Origin: Hymenopellis radicata
Taxonomy: Eukaryota; Basidiomycota; Agaricomycetes; Agaricales; Physalacriaceae
Reading direction: 5' to 3'
DNA length: 64,000 nucleotides
NCBI GenBank assembly: GCA_015501595.1
Contig: JADNRX010000289.1
Span: forward strand, 1 to 64,000
The notes beneath the pieces are model-generated. The model worked only from the letters and a program-made list of their open reading frames with translations, was not told the origin of the DNA and searched no databases. The translations under genes were made by a program, and so were the position numbers. Numbering within the stretch: the first letter of the stretch is position 1; every line of letters begins with the position of its first letter. Below are positions 35,775-47,955 of this stretch, one piece after another.

Positions 35775-37993
35775 TCATTTCTTCGACGCTTTCAGCGCTG
35801 CGTCAACAATTTCAGTCATCCTAAGAGCGCAACCGTTAGGCATGCCTCTAGGTGCAACAACTTGGAGAACGTACCGAATAACCGCTTCCTCTTCGTTCTT
35901 CCTGCCAACGCACTGGAGGGAGATAGGAGCGTCCCGATACATCTCCGGCTCGTCTGCGGAACAAAGTCAGCAGTATTGACGGACACAGAATCAGCTATGC
36001 TTACATAGTTCATAAATCATCTTATCGGCTGATGAACGGAATTCATGCGCTGGCGGCTTCACGTCGACGGCGGGATCGCACGCCGTGACCGGGAAGACGC
36101 TGGCAGTGTAATCGCAAAGATTGGACAGTGCCGTATAATGAATGTACCTCCATGGCGTATTAGGTCTATCGCGTTGTTCATGAAGGACACGAAGACCAGA
36201 AAGGAACTCACTGGCTCTTCCCATGAGGCTGCGGCGCGTTCGCACTGATAGGGCATATAATGGCGTCCACTGGACGCCCTGTTCCGGTGGAGGAAGCGGT
36301 AGCAGTCCAGTGGTCGAGATGCTTCTTAATCCAGAGTGATTTGGCACGACATACTTGCCAGTACTCGTATGTGCTAAGGTGCTTGGCGCCTTTGGCGAGA
36401 ATCCATCCCATGCGGGGTTCTCCAGAAAGTCCACAAGCTAAATTAATGTCATGCTATTAACAAGAGAAGCAAGAGTCAGAACTCTGACGAACGAAGAGCC
36501 AGACACACGTACGCCTCCGTCAGCGTTCCATATATCACTGATAATTTGCCACCCCCCGGCACTGTCGTATGGGACCCAGTCAATAACTAACAATGTGCAA
36601 GTTCAGGTCCTGACCAAGAAAGAGAAGATCGTGGTAAATACCTGTGTGTCCGGCTGCTTCCAAAGCCGCTTTCGTTTGTTCAAGCGCACGCTTGTACGGA
36701 GGCATCGGCTTGCAAACGCCGTCGTCCCACATGATGGCGAAACACAATTTTCCGTTCTCGCCACCATAGTCAACCAGATTGTATGCGTCTTGATTCCATG
36801 GAAGACGTAAGGCGACTGGGTCGTGAAGCCAAGGTTTCGCATCAGCCATGGCCTTCATGAATATCTTGAGACCATTTATCGAGCTACTCAGAGGTCCGAG
36901 TACACTGTAAATCCCCTCTTGACCTAATTGACGTCAGTGTTACAACTCTAGAGCACGTAAGGAAGCCTCACCTTCCATTGAATTTGTTGACCCACAGTAA
37001 GGCACACGATTGTAAGATGGTCGCAAGGCATAAAGACCTTGGAATGCGGCCGGTATACGAATAGAACCACCCAAGTCAGATCCGACTCCAAGGGGACTAC
37101 CCTTCATGCCAATCAATGCACCTTCTCCACCTGAGGATCCACCACAAGTGAGGTTACGCTACACCATTATCAGGATTGTTACCGAAGCAGTTGATATTTA
37201 CTCACGTTGAATGGATTAGAGGTTGTTCCGAAGACGTTGTTTACTGCTTCTCCGAACATCAAAGACTGAGGAATGTTGGTTCGGACGTATAGGATAGCCT
37301 GCAAAGGTTGTCAGAATGACATCCGAGGGATAAGAAAGCACTGCGTACTCCTTGGTCAAGAAGGAGTTGGGCGCAGACCGAGTTCTCCTTCGAGACGCGT
37401 CCGATCCAGCCGACGTAGCCATAGTTAACTCGATGCCCTTGACGTCGATTTGGTCCTTGAGACTGATAGGTACTAGAAAGGATCATCAAAAGTTACCCAA
37501 TGCGATAAACAGATCAGAGCTTACACCCGCTGAGGAACGATTAGTACGAGGCTTATAGATAGAATGGTTACAGCAACTCACTGAAGAGGTCCTACTGTTT
37601 TGCCAGTAGTCTTCAGATACTCATCGAGCTCCTTCGCACGCGTCATAGCCTGATCGATGAATATCTCCGTAAGACAGTTGACCTGTCGTAACTGTGAGCG
37701 GGTGCATGAGCAAGGAAATCGCGTACTCGCCAGTTGATGAGCGGCCAAAGCACGCTTGCAATACGCGCTTGTGACCTCGGTAGCTGTCCACGCCCCGGTA
37801 CTCATCTTTTCGAGAAGGACACCGACGTCGGCAGTGTCAGTAATCTCAAGATCGCGCGCCGACAGAACACTATCCAAGGGGTAGTTGGTAACATTCAGGA
37901 CTTCTGGTCCTGGGAGCGTTGGAGCTTGACGTCGTCCGGGATGAGGGCGGCGAGCTTCGCTCTCTTCTGTGCTGCTGCGTCTTGCCAGACCAT
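35775..37993 (-). CDS. Amidase-signature enzyme (acetamidase/FAAH-like)
   Basis: It hydrolyses amides to acid and NH3 using a Ser-Ser-Lys triad. ATG 37,993 gives [19 protein letters not shown]. Spliced exons show the catalytic lysine in [11 protein letters not shown], the bridging serine in [16 protein letters not shown], the nucleophile serine in [18 protein letters not shown], and the family continuation [14 protein letters not shown] and [11 protein letters not shown]. The C-terminus is [13 protein letters not shown] with the stop at 35,775-35,777. It is interrupted by about ten short introns with frame kept. No targeting signal is seen, so likely cytosolic. It is divergent from the urea transporter gene and shares a GATAA-rich upstream region with it, which fits a role in nitrogen scavenging. 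Confidence 0.9.
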
Positions 37994-38768
37994 TACAATA
38001 ATACGAAGGTGGGAGAAACGATGAGAAGTGGCTGGTTTCACGATTCGTAGATAAGAAGGCTCGAAGTGAAATACAGATCTAAGAATGAACCGGAGACACA
38101 AGGACATTCTACCGCCAGCTCCGGACAATTTCACAACACATGATGATAGGAATTATGGGTGTGTGGGAGTTTGTGTGTACAGAGGAGACCGATCCGACGA
38201 AATCATTCTCCGGATAGAAGCCCAGGAAAGCAGGCCTTGTGCCTTCCTGGCTTTATCAAGATGTTTTTAGGGCATGATAGCAGCGATAGTGGCAATACAA
38301 GTGAGACGGTCGGGCAATGGTTGGGGTTTGGAGGACGGCAGGTGCGCGTGCATTTTGTAGGAAGTCGGATGATCATCAGAAAAACGTTAAATGTCAAGGT
38401 CTTCGCGTGATGCGCGTGAATCGCGACTGAGTACTTGAGTGCTCAGCTTCTGTCTAGAGACGATAAGAGACAAGTCAAACAACCAGTGCTTCAATTTCCA
38501 TTTCTAATCGCGTCACGTGAAAGGTTGATGGCACAAATTGAAACCTTAAAATGTTATCGCAGAGTGACCAGTCCGTTCCAGTGTCCACTTCCATCATCCC
38601 GGCACGCTCAAGTCCTATCGCTGATTCGTCTCGTCTCTTATCGTACGTGTACGTAGTGATAACGTTAATGATAACGCAACTTCAAATTTGTCCTATCCTG
38701 TCGTCTCTTTTATACAGAATGCGGAATCACCAGGACTTTGGTCGAGCTCAAGACTTCCTTCCGTTACC
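37994..38768. promoter_or_regulatory. Divergent amidase/DUR3 promoter rich in GATAA motifs
   Basis: The 775 bp between the two divergent starts contain seven GATAA pentamers counting both strands: at 38,050, 38,253, 38,462, 38,554, 38,638, 38,658 and 38,670. Three fall within 37 bp, about 100-130 bp before the DUR3 start. A random sequence of this length would have one or two. GATA-type activators of the AreA/Nit2 family bind such sites to turn on genes for secondary nitrogen sources. The regulation itself is inferred. Confidence 0.6.
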
Positions 38769-41700
38769 ATGGCTCAAGTAGGCGAGAAAGAGTTCACCAA
38801 ATTACTCGGGTAAAGCGCTTGTGCTCGCCATCGTTTCCAATAATGACAGACACCACACAGACAGAGCTATGGATACGGAATTGTCGTTGGAATCGGGTGC
38901 GTGTTTTGCGCTCTATAGACGCGACCGGCCGTAGCTAACAGTCGCCATTCGTCAGTTTTGCTTTTGCCATTCTCATGGGTACGTTTTACACTTTGCACCG
39001 CCTTCAGTGTCAAAGCTGACGCTCATTTAGTTGGATTGACTTGGGTGCAAGCCAAGTTCACCCAAATGAATCCGAACGCGGCTTCCGAGTTTGCGGTATG
39101 CCGTAGTGAATTGAGCGTACAGGGATCTGATTCGCGCCTATTTTAGACCGCCAGTCGCTCCATCAAGGCCGGACTTATTTGCTGTGGCATTACGAGCGGT
39201 GCGTTTCCCCGCTCTGAGTCGGCACCAGCTCTTGCTCACAGATTACGTTTCCAGCATGGACTTGGAGCGCTACACTTTTACAGAGCTCGACAGCAAGTAT
39301 GTAATTTTGTTCTTCGTTTTACACATGATTCTAACAGTACTAGCATACCAGTCTGGAGTTAGCGCGTCATGGTGGTACGGAGTCGGGTGAGTCGTTACTC
39401 CAGTATTGCACGACATCTGATAATCGGGATACAGCGGAACGATTCAATCGCCTTCTTTGCGTATGGATTCCCAAGTATCGAGGGAAATACGTCTGACGCT
39501 TGTTCTCTTCTCAGGATGATAGCGGCCAAGGTTAAGATGAACGCCAATGGTGCCACAACGTTTCTTCAGATCGTCAAGGCGCGCTTCGGAGTGCCTTGTC
39601 ACTTACTCTTCACGTTTGTATGTTCAGAGTCTCGCCTTTCAATCAACGCGCTGACAAGTCATGTAGTACGCATTCGTCTGTGTTCACGTCGTCTGTGGAT
39701 CTCTTGTCCTTGGTGCTTCAGCCAGTAAGCGATTTGTTTAGTTGGCCTTCTCGATCTTTTAATGTCAACGAACCATCAGCTGTAAATGCCTGACGGGAAT
39801 GTCTGTTGATGCTTGTAACTTCCTTTTGCCGATTGGCATCGCTGTATAGTGTGTCTGCCGTTTGATTCCTTTTGTCTGGAGCTGAGTTTCCTTAGCGTCA
39901 TTGCAGGAGGACTTCGAGCTAGTACGTGCAGTTTTCATTTCTTCATGTGCCATGCTCATGCCTTGCTTTAGCGTTCATCTGTGATTGTGAGTAACGCGGT
40001 AGCCGTGATATTGGGATAGTCGTTGATCTTCCTTTCAGTCATTCACACCGTCATCTTGTTGTAAGCCTCTTTAGAATCGCGTCCCCTCGCGAGCTCACAC
40101 CTTGTCTTTAGCGTCATCATCTACATTTTTGTCTTCACGGCCTATGGCACTTCGGACGTTCTCGGATCGCCTGGTATGTCTCACCACAACCCAACTGCTC
40201 GTTGTCACTGACGAACGTCTAGGGAAAATGTGGGATCTTCTCCAAGAGGCTGCAATCACTCATCCAGTATCCGGGAACACTGGGGAAGCTACGTGACGAT
40301 GAGGTCCAATGCCGGTGTGGTTTTCGCTGGCTGTACTATCGCCGCCGGATTTTCCGGTCAGTGATATCTCTTTTCTGTATTGCCCACTTTCTAAACCTTG
40401 CTCTGATATAACAGGCGTTTTCTGTGACCAAGGCAAGCTGCTCTCAAGATATCAACACCCTCTCTGTACTCATGATTCTTCGTTAGGTTACTGGCAAAGA
40501 GCGATCGCTTCGAGACCGGAAAGCACCACCAAGGCCTATATGCTTGGAGCTCTTTCGTGGTTGTCAGTACTTCCCATCCCCACTCCGTGAGATGCTCTCT
40601 GATTTTTACGTGCACAGTTCTATTCCTTGGGGATTTGGTACAGTGATGGGTCTCGGTGCCCGAGCACTTAGTACGAACCCAGAATTCCCGACGTATCCCT
40701 ACGCCCTGTCGGCTGCTCAGCAGAGCGCTGGTCTAGTCGCTCCTGCTGCTGCCGTAACAATGCTAGGAAAGGGCGGCGCTGTAGCGATTCTTATCGTTAC
40801 TTTCATGGCTGCAACTTCTGCTGCTTCTGGTGGGCGCTTCGATTTACGCTGATGAGCTTGTCTCATATTTGGTTGTTCCTAGCTGAGCTTATCGCTGTCG
40901 CGTCTATTATCGTGTATGTTTATTTCGAATCCGTCCTCGTTCGCTGAACTGAACTTGACAGTTATGATTTACTTGGGACGTACTGGAAGCCGCTTACCGG
41001 GAGGCAGGTTATATTCTATTCGCACATTATCATCGGTGGGTTTCGACCTCTTTGTCCTGTGCAACGCTTCTCTCATGCTCGTAACAGGGCTCTGGGCAAT
41101 TTGGATGGGCGTTTGGGTATGGGTGATCACTTGTCCATTTGACTTGACTGACATGACGATCGCTACAGGCAACTATTCTCCATAAAGTTGGCATTGGTGC
41201 GATTTCCTTTGAGTCAATTCTGAGCATTTCTGACTCTTTGCTTTTCAGATCTCGGCTGGGTATGTGGTATTGCCGTCTCTTCTTTTGTCGAGCGCTGAAA
41301 CGACACTCGTTTAGCTTTTCTACATCCAAGGAGTTGCTCTCACTCCGGCCGTCGTGCCCATTGGTCTCACCGTGTGCTGGAAAAGGCTCTCGAAACACGC
41401 TGCCCTCTGGGGAACCTTGTTTGGCACCGTCTGTGGGATGCTGGGCTGGATGGGTGAGCAGTCTTCTGCTTAGTGATCGATTTCATGCTAAAAAAAGCTT
41501 GCAGTCGGCTGCTGGAAGATCTATGGGTCGATCAACGTCACCAATCTGGGTCAGCCATGTTGTGAATTCCCTTAGAGCCTGAACTCACTGGTCCTCGATG
41601 TAGCGTTACCATATTCCGCAATCAGCGGTGCTACGCCCGGCTTGATTATGTCGACAATCGCCACTTTCCTTCTGGCGTGGATATGTGAGTTAATGATCGT

Positions 41701-42284
41701 CTCATAGAATGCGGCGGGCATTAACAGGAACCTGGTTTCTAGTCCCAGACAACTACGACTGGCAAGGCACCAGGGCGATCTCAAATGCTGGAATCCCCGA
41801 CTCTGAGGCCAGCTCGATCGACGAGAAAGACAACGAAAACGAGAAGGAGATCGAGAAGGACACGGTTGAAGTTGTCACTGAGAATGCTGCGCTCGACCGC
41901 ACCGAGCTCCAGCGCGTCTTCAAGAAGGCTGCTTGGGTTTCACTCCTTTTGGCCTTCATCATAACCATAGTACGTCGTGCGTAACAGTGGCGAGCGAAGC
42001 TGACCCCTTGTGTAGCTGATTCCCATGCCGATGTTTGGCGAGAGCTATGTCTTCAGTCGCAAGTTCTTCACCGGCTGGGTTGCTGTGGTATGTACACTGC
42101 GTCGCTGACCTTATTCCATCCAACTCACGTTACTTTAGTCGATCATTTGGCTCTTGATGGCCGGATCGTTCTGCATGTGAGTCAATTTCCATCGTCCACA
42201 CGACAGGCAGTTCTCACCTTTTCTCGCAGTCTTCTCCCCATCTGGGAATCTAGGACGGAGATTTACCTCATCATATCGGAATGA
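38769..42284 (+). CDS. DUR3: Urea active transporter Dur3 (SSS family)
   Basis: This plasma-membrane high-affinity urea/H+ (or polyamine) importer belongs to the sodium:solute symporter family. About 17 short introns interrupt it. Joined exons read [130 protein letters not shown] and [12 protein letters not shown]. Later exons give [13 protein letters not shown] followed by a short acidic loop and a last membrane helix. The stop is TGA 42,282-42,284. Around 15 hydrophobic helices can be picked out. The start ATG 38,769 ([14 protein letters not shown]) precedes the first helix. It appears intact. Confidence 0.9.
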
Positions 42285-42390
42285 CTGGATTGAGGAAGAA
42301 GAATAGCTCCAGTGTTTGATGAGTATATACGATTTCATGATCTTTATATAGAGTAGAGATTGAAGGGTATTAGTTTTATTGTAGACGTCG

Positions 42391-42939
42391 ATGCGAAATA
42401 TAGAGGCTTTCTCGACGGCTATCCGCTATGACACGTGGTCTCCCAACAACTTGAACTTGCTTCTTGACAGTCATCCTCAAACACCCTTTCACCTAACAGG
42501 CTCAACGTTTCGTCGAAGTACAATACGCTTCGATCCTGATTTCCCCAGCAAATGGCTCTCCTCGTTTCTGCTCGACGCGCAAGACGACAAGGAAATCGCG
42601 CCTTTTGCTCTCTCCAAAAGTCAGGCAGCTCAAATACAGTTTCTAATATGCATCAACAATGACGCGTCGAATGATATAGAACGTGTAGAGCTCCGTGTCC
42701 TGCTCGCCGCAAGACAAATGGCGGAGCGGGATGAAAAGGTCTTCCGACATTACTCACGTCCTGCAATTCGCGTGCTTCCCCAAGATGTACTCGCAGCAAT
42801 ATTTCTAGCCACCACGGATGTTTTAGACGCAGCAGACTCTCTTCATATGACGCGCTTGTTTATGGATACAGTATACTCTGTTCGAATATGCATGCTGCAG
42901 ACGACGTGTCGCGATTTAGATAAAGGCGATCTCTGTTGA
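42391..42939 (+). pseudogene. Truncated F-box gene at the edge of a mobile element
   Basis: The open frame encodes about 130 residues of undefined sequence, then a coiled-coil lead-in (RVELRVLLAARQMAERDEKV) and the start of an F-box (RPAIRVLPQDVLAAIFLAT). After that, family resemblance ends and the frame stops at 42,939, before the usual WR...W half of the F-box and the leucine-rich tail. The break lies 30-60 bp from the proposed left end of the 12-kb element, suggesting the 3' part was lost when the element or its flank arrived. It may be a decayed gene rather than a functional short protein. Confidence 0.5.
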
Positions 42940-42966
42940 AGTCGTCGACGAAGTTATGTATCCTGG

Positions 42967-42981
42967 TCAAAATGCACTTTA
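42967..42981 (+). repeat. Left terminal inverted repeat of candidate element
   Basis: TCAAAATGCACTTTA here matches, with one mismatch, the reverse complement of 55,066-55,080. Confidence 0.45.
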
Positions 42982-43082
42982 TTGATTTTCCGAGTAACAA
43001 GTAATGATTTCGAGTGAAACTGTGGTCAGAGCATTTCTCGCGGCATTCTGCAGATTGTCTCGTGATAAAGGTGACCGTAGCG

Positions 43083-43345
43083 CGAGACAAGTCTGAGTCG
43101 CGAGAGACAAGTGAGCTCCTGAGTCCGCGAGAGACAAAGTGCGATCGCAAGTCCGCGAGAGAGAGAGAGACTGAGTCCGCGCGAGAGAGGGAGACTGAGT
43201 CCGCGAGAGAGAGGGAGAGTGAGTCGGCGAGAGAGATGTCGCGTAGGAAACAGGTCATTCAGCAAGGCCGAGAGAGCACCCAGCATATCGCGAGATACCT
43301 ACCCTGTGAGCGCAATAAACAATTCACAAAAGACCACGAGAGACA
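43083..43345 (+). repeat. Left subterminal CGAGAGACA repeats
   Basis: Exact CGAGAGACA copies start at 43,101, 43,128 and 43,337. They are mixed with degenerate GAGTCCGCGAGAGAG units between 43,120 and 43,230. All are on the plus strand, opposite in direction to the set at the right end. Such subterminal words are typical binding sites of transposases. Confidence 0.6.
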
Positions 43346-43400
43346 AGGGGAGATGAATATTAGTATTCACCGAGACAGTAAGGTACAAGAGTAGGTTACG

Positions 43401-44168
43401 AGACAGTAGAGTATGAGGAGGAGGTAGTAAGAGGAGTGCGGTTAAATCCAACCTCTACAAGTCGTCAGAACTAGGAAGCATAGCCAGTATGGCAGGACAC
43501 ATACAGGTGCTTCATGCCACTGATTCTCCAACGTCGTCATGCCATAGGGGTTCAACTATTGTCGACTCATCAAGGGAGGGCACCACCACCGTCTCCCACA
43601 GTCTCTCCACCCGTGTATTCCGGCAAGAGCTGCAAGCGGGTGAGCTATATTCTTCAGCCAGTAGACCATACTCACCGAGCCCACACAAATGATGCTGGCA
43701 AGGGTGCAACAGGAGCCGGAGATGGCACCTGGTTGCTCACAGGTGCTGACTGATTAGCAGCGACGGGTGCGGAGAGGTTAGCAGTGGCGGCATCAGGCAT
43801 AGCGCTACCACTCAAATGAGGTGGATCTATGGCCATGAACGCAGCAGCGAGGGGAAGGGTGATGGTGGTAACCAAGGAATTTTGCAGCACAGCCATCGGA
43901 TACGGGTATGATCGATGTCTGAATCACCGATGGCCAGTCAGTAAATGGATATTCTATGAGGGTTCCCATTCCTCAAACACTCTGAAAACTCCCAGAAAGT
44001 AAGATCTGCATGATTTCTATAGATATAAATTGTTAGATAGACTACTAAGTATGACAAGTTCGGCAGTAGTGAAATATGAGCTGTATGACAAGTTCGGCAG
44101 TAGTAGTTACTTAATTTGGAAGGTTATTCGGTACGCGACGGTGCCACCAGCGACACCGACCATGCCAT
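43401..44168. other. Interior left stretch of candidate element, no clear gene
   Basis: Nothing firmly coding is recognised. A minus-strand frame at 43,672-43,896 has a hydrophobic start and an alanine/proline-rich body, but no family support. The stretch also holds the 22-bp direct repeat at 44,049-44,104. Confidence 0.35.
44049..44104 (+). repeat. 22-bp direct repeat
   Basis: GTATGACAAGTTCGGCAG followed by TAGT occurs at 44,049-44,070 and again at 44,083-44,104 without mismatch, 12 bp apart. It lies just downstream of the unknown minus-strand gene. Confidence 0.8.
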
Positions 44169-45805
44169 CTAAGCCCAAAAGTCCTCTGAGACCGGAGGCG
44201 GCTTGAAGGATGATGGCTCATGGTCCTCTTCCACGGGGTCATATACCATAATACTACCGTCATCGTTATCGTTATCCATGAAGGACTGATAGTTGTCGTC
44301 ATCCTCGTTGCTGAGAGTCAATGAGAATAAATTGTTGGATGGTCCCGCAACTGGGCCCTTTGGTGTCTTCTCATTCCCTTCTTCTTCGTCAGAGATTAAG
44401 GTAACTGAGGGTACTAAGCGCAGTTAAGTCAAGTTAGGCTGTAGATCGATTGCACTTACGTCTTTTCCTCTTCTTCGGTTTGGGTCTTGGAGTCAACGGT
44501 TCAGTGCTTGTGGATGGTTCGGACTCTTGCTTGATCTTCTGTTTAGCTGCTGAACTACGTGTTCTAGTGCATTATTCAGTATGTGAACAAGCTACAATAC
44601 GAGTCACTCACACTCTGTCAGATCGTCCCGACTCGGAATCTACCGATGCCGAACGTTCTCGGCGACGCTTTGAGGCAGTACGAGTTCTGGAAGCGGAGTA
44701 CAATCAACAAAACATCTGCAAAATGGCAAGGGACCTACTTTGAACGTGCAGCTTTCGATGTTTCTGCTATGTCATGCGAGCTTTCAGTACCCTCTTCTAC
44801 CTCGCTATCCTCCAACTCTTTTCCTTCTTCTAGAATAGCAATCGCGGCAGCCCAGTCCTTGTAAACCGAGGCTGATATGCGATGTCTAGATACTGTATTC
44901 AAAGTAAGTTACCAAATGATTGAACGGTAGAATGCAACGTACCAAGCCGCAGTCTAGTCAGACCAGAACCTTGTCCTGGACTCCCTCGATGTGTCTTGAT
45001 GCTCTGCCCATCGCACGGCGCATGCAGAATACTAACCTTCTTGTTCTCCTTACCAATCATGACCCAGTGATAATTCTTCTTATCGCCTGGATACCTAAGA
45101 TCGAAATATGTGAACGCATCCTGAAACAGTTTGCGTAGATACCGGTCGACTGCCTCTGTTGACCAACTCTCTCGCACTACTGCATTCTTTTGGAGAAGTC
45201 CATAGCGTTGTAGGCGATCCTCAGCAACAGTACTGATGTTACGTGAGTCCCGGATCGTCAATTCGCCATCCTTCATCTGTAGCAATGTGTTAATGAGCAA
45301 CCAAGCGTAAAAATATAAGAACATACTGTTGTACCGCACGTAGTGATGAATACAGCGCCCAACTTAACCTCATCCTTAGAGGAGACGCCCTGCGCAGAGG
45401 AGACGCTTGATTGACCTGCTTTCTTGGAGCTAGATGAGCCTGACCCGGACTATGCAGTGTTAAGAAAGGCTTCTAAGTCAGAGTAGGAGTTCGCACCTTG
45501 TGAAAGTTTTGAAGAGCCTCCGTCTTTGCTGCAGCAACAGATGTCCGAGCCTTTGAGCCCGGCTTGGAGTGCTTGGCAATGAGATGCTCATAGTTGACTT
45601 CCTTTCCCTTGCCTTTCCGAGGCTTCCCAGAAGACTGACCCGGTAACTCCCTTTCTATCTCATCCTCGTCATCGTCATCGTCGTCGGCAGCATGGAGCGC
45701 CTTGGCGTGTTGGCAACGACACTTTCCAGACGTCTTGTACTCGTCATACTCGTCGCAAGTACAGGGTTCATCATCATGGGCAACTAGACAAGCACCTGGT
45801 GGCAT
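44169..45805 (-). CDS. Unknown protein with Cys/His cluster and acidic tail (element-borne)
   Basis: It starts MPPGACLVAHDDE (ATG 45,805), continues into a probable metal-binding cluster (CTCDEYDEYKTSGKCRCQH), an aspartate run and a lysine/glycine-rich patch (GKPRKGKGKE). A later exon encodes a compact region (DSRNISTVAEDRLQRYG, YLRKLFQDAFTYFDLRY, YHWVMIGKENKKVSILH). The last exon is acidic and ends PVSEDFWA with the stop at 44,169-44,171. Several introns are needed and the joins are approximate. I do not recognise the family beyond its being typical of repeat-associated basidiomycete proteins. It lies 70 bp downstream of the integrase gene, same strand, so the two probably belong to one element. 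A DNA- or chromatin-binding role is possible but unproven. Confidence 0.5.
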
Positions 45806-45873
45806 AGAGATAAGCACAAGCAGACGTATTGAGATGAGCGCAAGAATGAAGGAGGAATAGGAGAGACTCCACG

Positions 45874-47866
45874 TTACATTTCAAAGTCATTGATTACACG
45901 AAGCATTGTAGATAGGGACCTTGACCATTTAACTGCGCGTGGCCACCAGTCGTCAAAAGGTAAGGGTATCTTCAACTGCTTGCCACCACGCATTTTGATC
46001 ACCTCTGAAGCCTCATAGCCTCCCTCATCCCACTCGTTCTCCAGAAGTGCAAAGCCTGCAGGAACTACCTCCTGATACTCGTTGTCCTCGATCATATCTA
46101 GGAACAGCTGCTCTGTTTCCGCTGTGGAGAATGGACTATTCTTGGTAGCAGGTATGACAGGTGCATTTTGAACGTTGGCATTCTGATCAGCTGCTACCAG
46201 ATGCTCGATGTCATCCAGATAGTCTGCGGCTCCAGTAGATCCAGCTCCTCTTTGATCGTCGGAGGAGTCAGAGTCAATATCAGCGCCGAAGTATCGATCG
46301 AGAAGCTCAGGATGAACGTCTTCATACTCCTGTGTATACTCTCCATGCTTCAAACGGCCCATAAATTCCAAGTCCTATATTGAATGTCAAGCTCAAGTTC
46401 GTATATTTGATTACTACTGACCGAAGGTGTTTGATCGCCTCCCAGACCAGAAATTGGATGGTGATTCCACATTTTAATGAATGCTCGACAATCAACGTTG
46501 ATGTCATTCAGAAAAAGATAGTGAAGTAGCCAAATATGAGCAGTATTAGTCGCATCCAAACGATGAAGCCGCTCCAGTCGCATAAAAAAAAGCTCGCCAT
46601 ATGCGAACAAAGTCTGTTCCGACATCAACCCAAAGACGCTCGATTCGAGTGTTACGAGTTGAACTATCTGATCATTCAGTATACTCATACAATAAAATTT
46701 GAACTATGACATACCTTCCCCAGAGAAATGATCCACGGTTAGGTCCACGATGCATAATCATCCATACAGCGACAGCAATGTTTTCCGCTCCACGATCTCC
46801 ACGCATGCGGGCAGGTGCACCATACTTTGTGACACCCTCCAGAAAGAGTGTCAACACAGTTTCAGTCTTGTTGTTGTCGTGCGCACGCATAGCTGTAATC
46901 TGAAATAGACATTAGATAGAGGACAAAATAGTAGTAGAACTGTACAAACCAGACGACTGTAACCATCAATCATACCGTGAACAACTATGCCCCATCGAAT
47001 CATCTTATGGTGTCCATCCAGATGCCACAGTGCGTGCGGTCGTGGAACACGATATTCACCACGATCGATAGTTCTGTGATGGCGAAGCATCTGACCGAGG
47101 GCATCGACTTCACAGACGAGTAAGCGGAGACGTTCCTTCTGAATCTTGATACCATTGGCTTTCAGGTATCCAGTAATGAAGCGGAGTCCCGTGCGCGGTT
47201 TTCTCCTCTTGAAGGAACGAACAATCTGTTCTAAAGTCTTATCACTTACATTGGAGAAGCCGATACGTGTATACAAGCCCATCTCCTTCAGACGTCGTCG
47301 AACAGTATTCCTGTGCATGAACAGATCCTTGGCTAGAGTGGAAATCTTGATTTTCCGCCTAGGTGAAGTAGCATCCTTGAGCCAAGCAGCATCAATACTC
47401 TTTTTCGGACGTCCGCGCCGGCGGCCTGAAAAGAGCAATGATACGGGTTCAATGCGACGAATAGTAGTGCCTTCTCTACAGGACAGGTATACATTAAGTT
47501 TACCGAATCATAAGTGGCAGCCAGAACGTACATGGCGTCTGCATTTTCTGCCGCTTCATTCAGCTCGGCGATCAGCATTATTACTGCTTCAGCTGAGTAC
47601 AAGTTCCAACCGCGACAATTCGGCATTTGTGAGTCCATTGCTTTGAGCAGTGCAAGGGATCGTGAGAATAGACCGTCTGCATGAATCCGCAGACGAAGCG
47701 GATCACTGTTTTCTAGGCGAAGTAAGGCGGAGGCACGGTTATAAGCTGCTTCGATGTGCTCATATGCCTCTGCAACATTAGCTGGCCAGGAAGCAAGATT
47801 GTCAGGATGTTCTGGCAAGGCAGGAAAGTGCTGAGGCCTAATCATCGTGATAGACAAAACTGACAA
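45874..47866 (-). CDS. DDE integrase-core transposase-like protein, one frameshift
   Basis: It has an N-terminal helical region, then a helix-turn-helix (ISTLAKDLFMHRNTVRRRL) and an integrase (rve-type) catalytic core. The first Asp is in HALWHLDGHHKMIRWG, the second in MRGDRGAENI, and the Glu in NTRIERLWVDV, rebuilt over an intron near 46,673-46,721. Downstream are LLHYLFLNDINVDC and WNHHPISG, which recur in this family of basidiomycete and animal integrase-like proteins. An acidic tail ends at 45,874. The frame breaks in an 8-T run (46,584-46,591, A's on the plus strand): one T too many separates WRAFF from RLERLHRLD. The copy is therefore either inactive or mis-sequenced there. All three catalytic acids are present. 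Confidence 0.72.
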
Positions 47867-47955
47867 GAGTCGGTTTCCGAATTAGGCCAAAACGCGATCG
47901 ACATCTGAGGCTGTGCTTCCAGGTTGCTTTTATACCACCACGGCGTCTGCGAAAC

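Noticed and set aside
43083..43240. Simple GA microsatellite
   Set aside because: The words CGAGAGACA and GAGTCCGCGAGAG recur with defined context and in inverted form at the far end, so pure slippage does not explain it.
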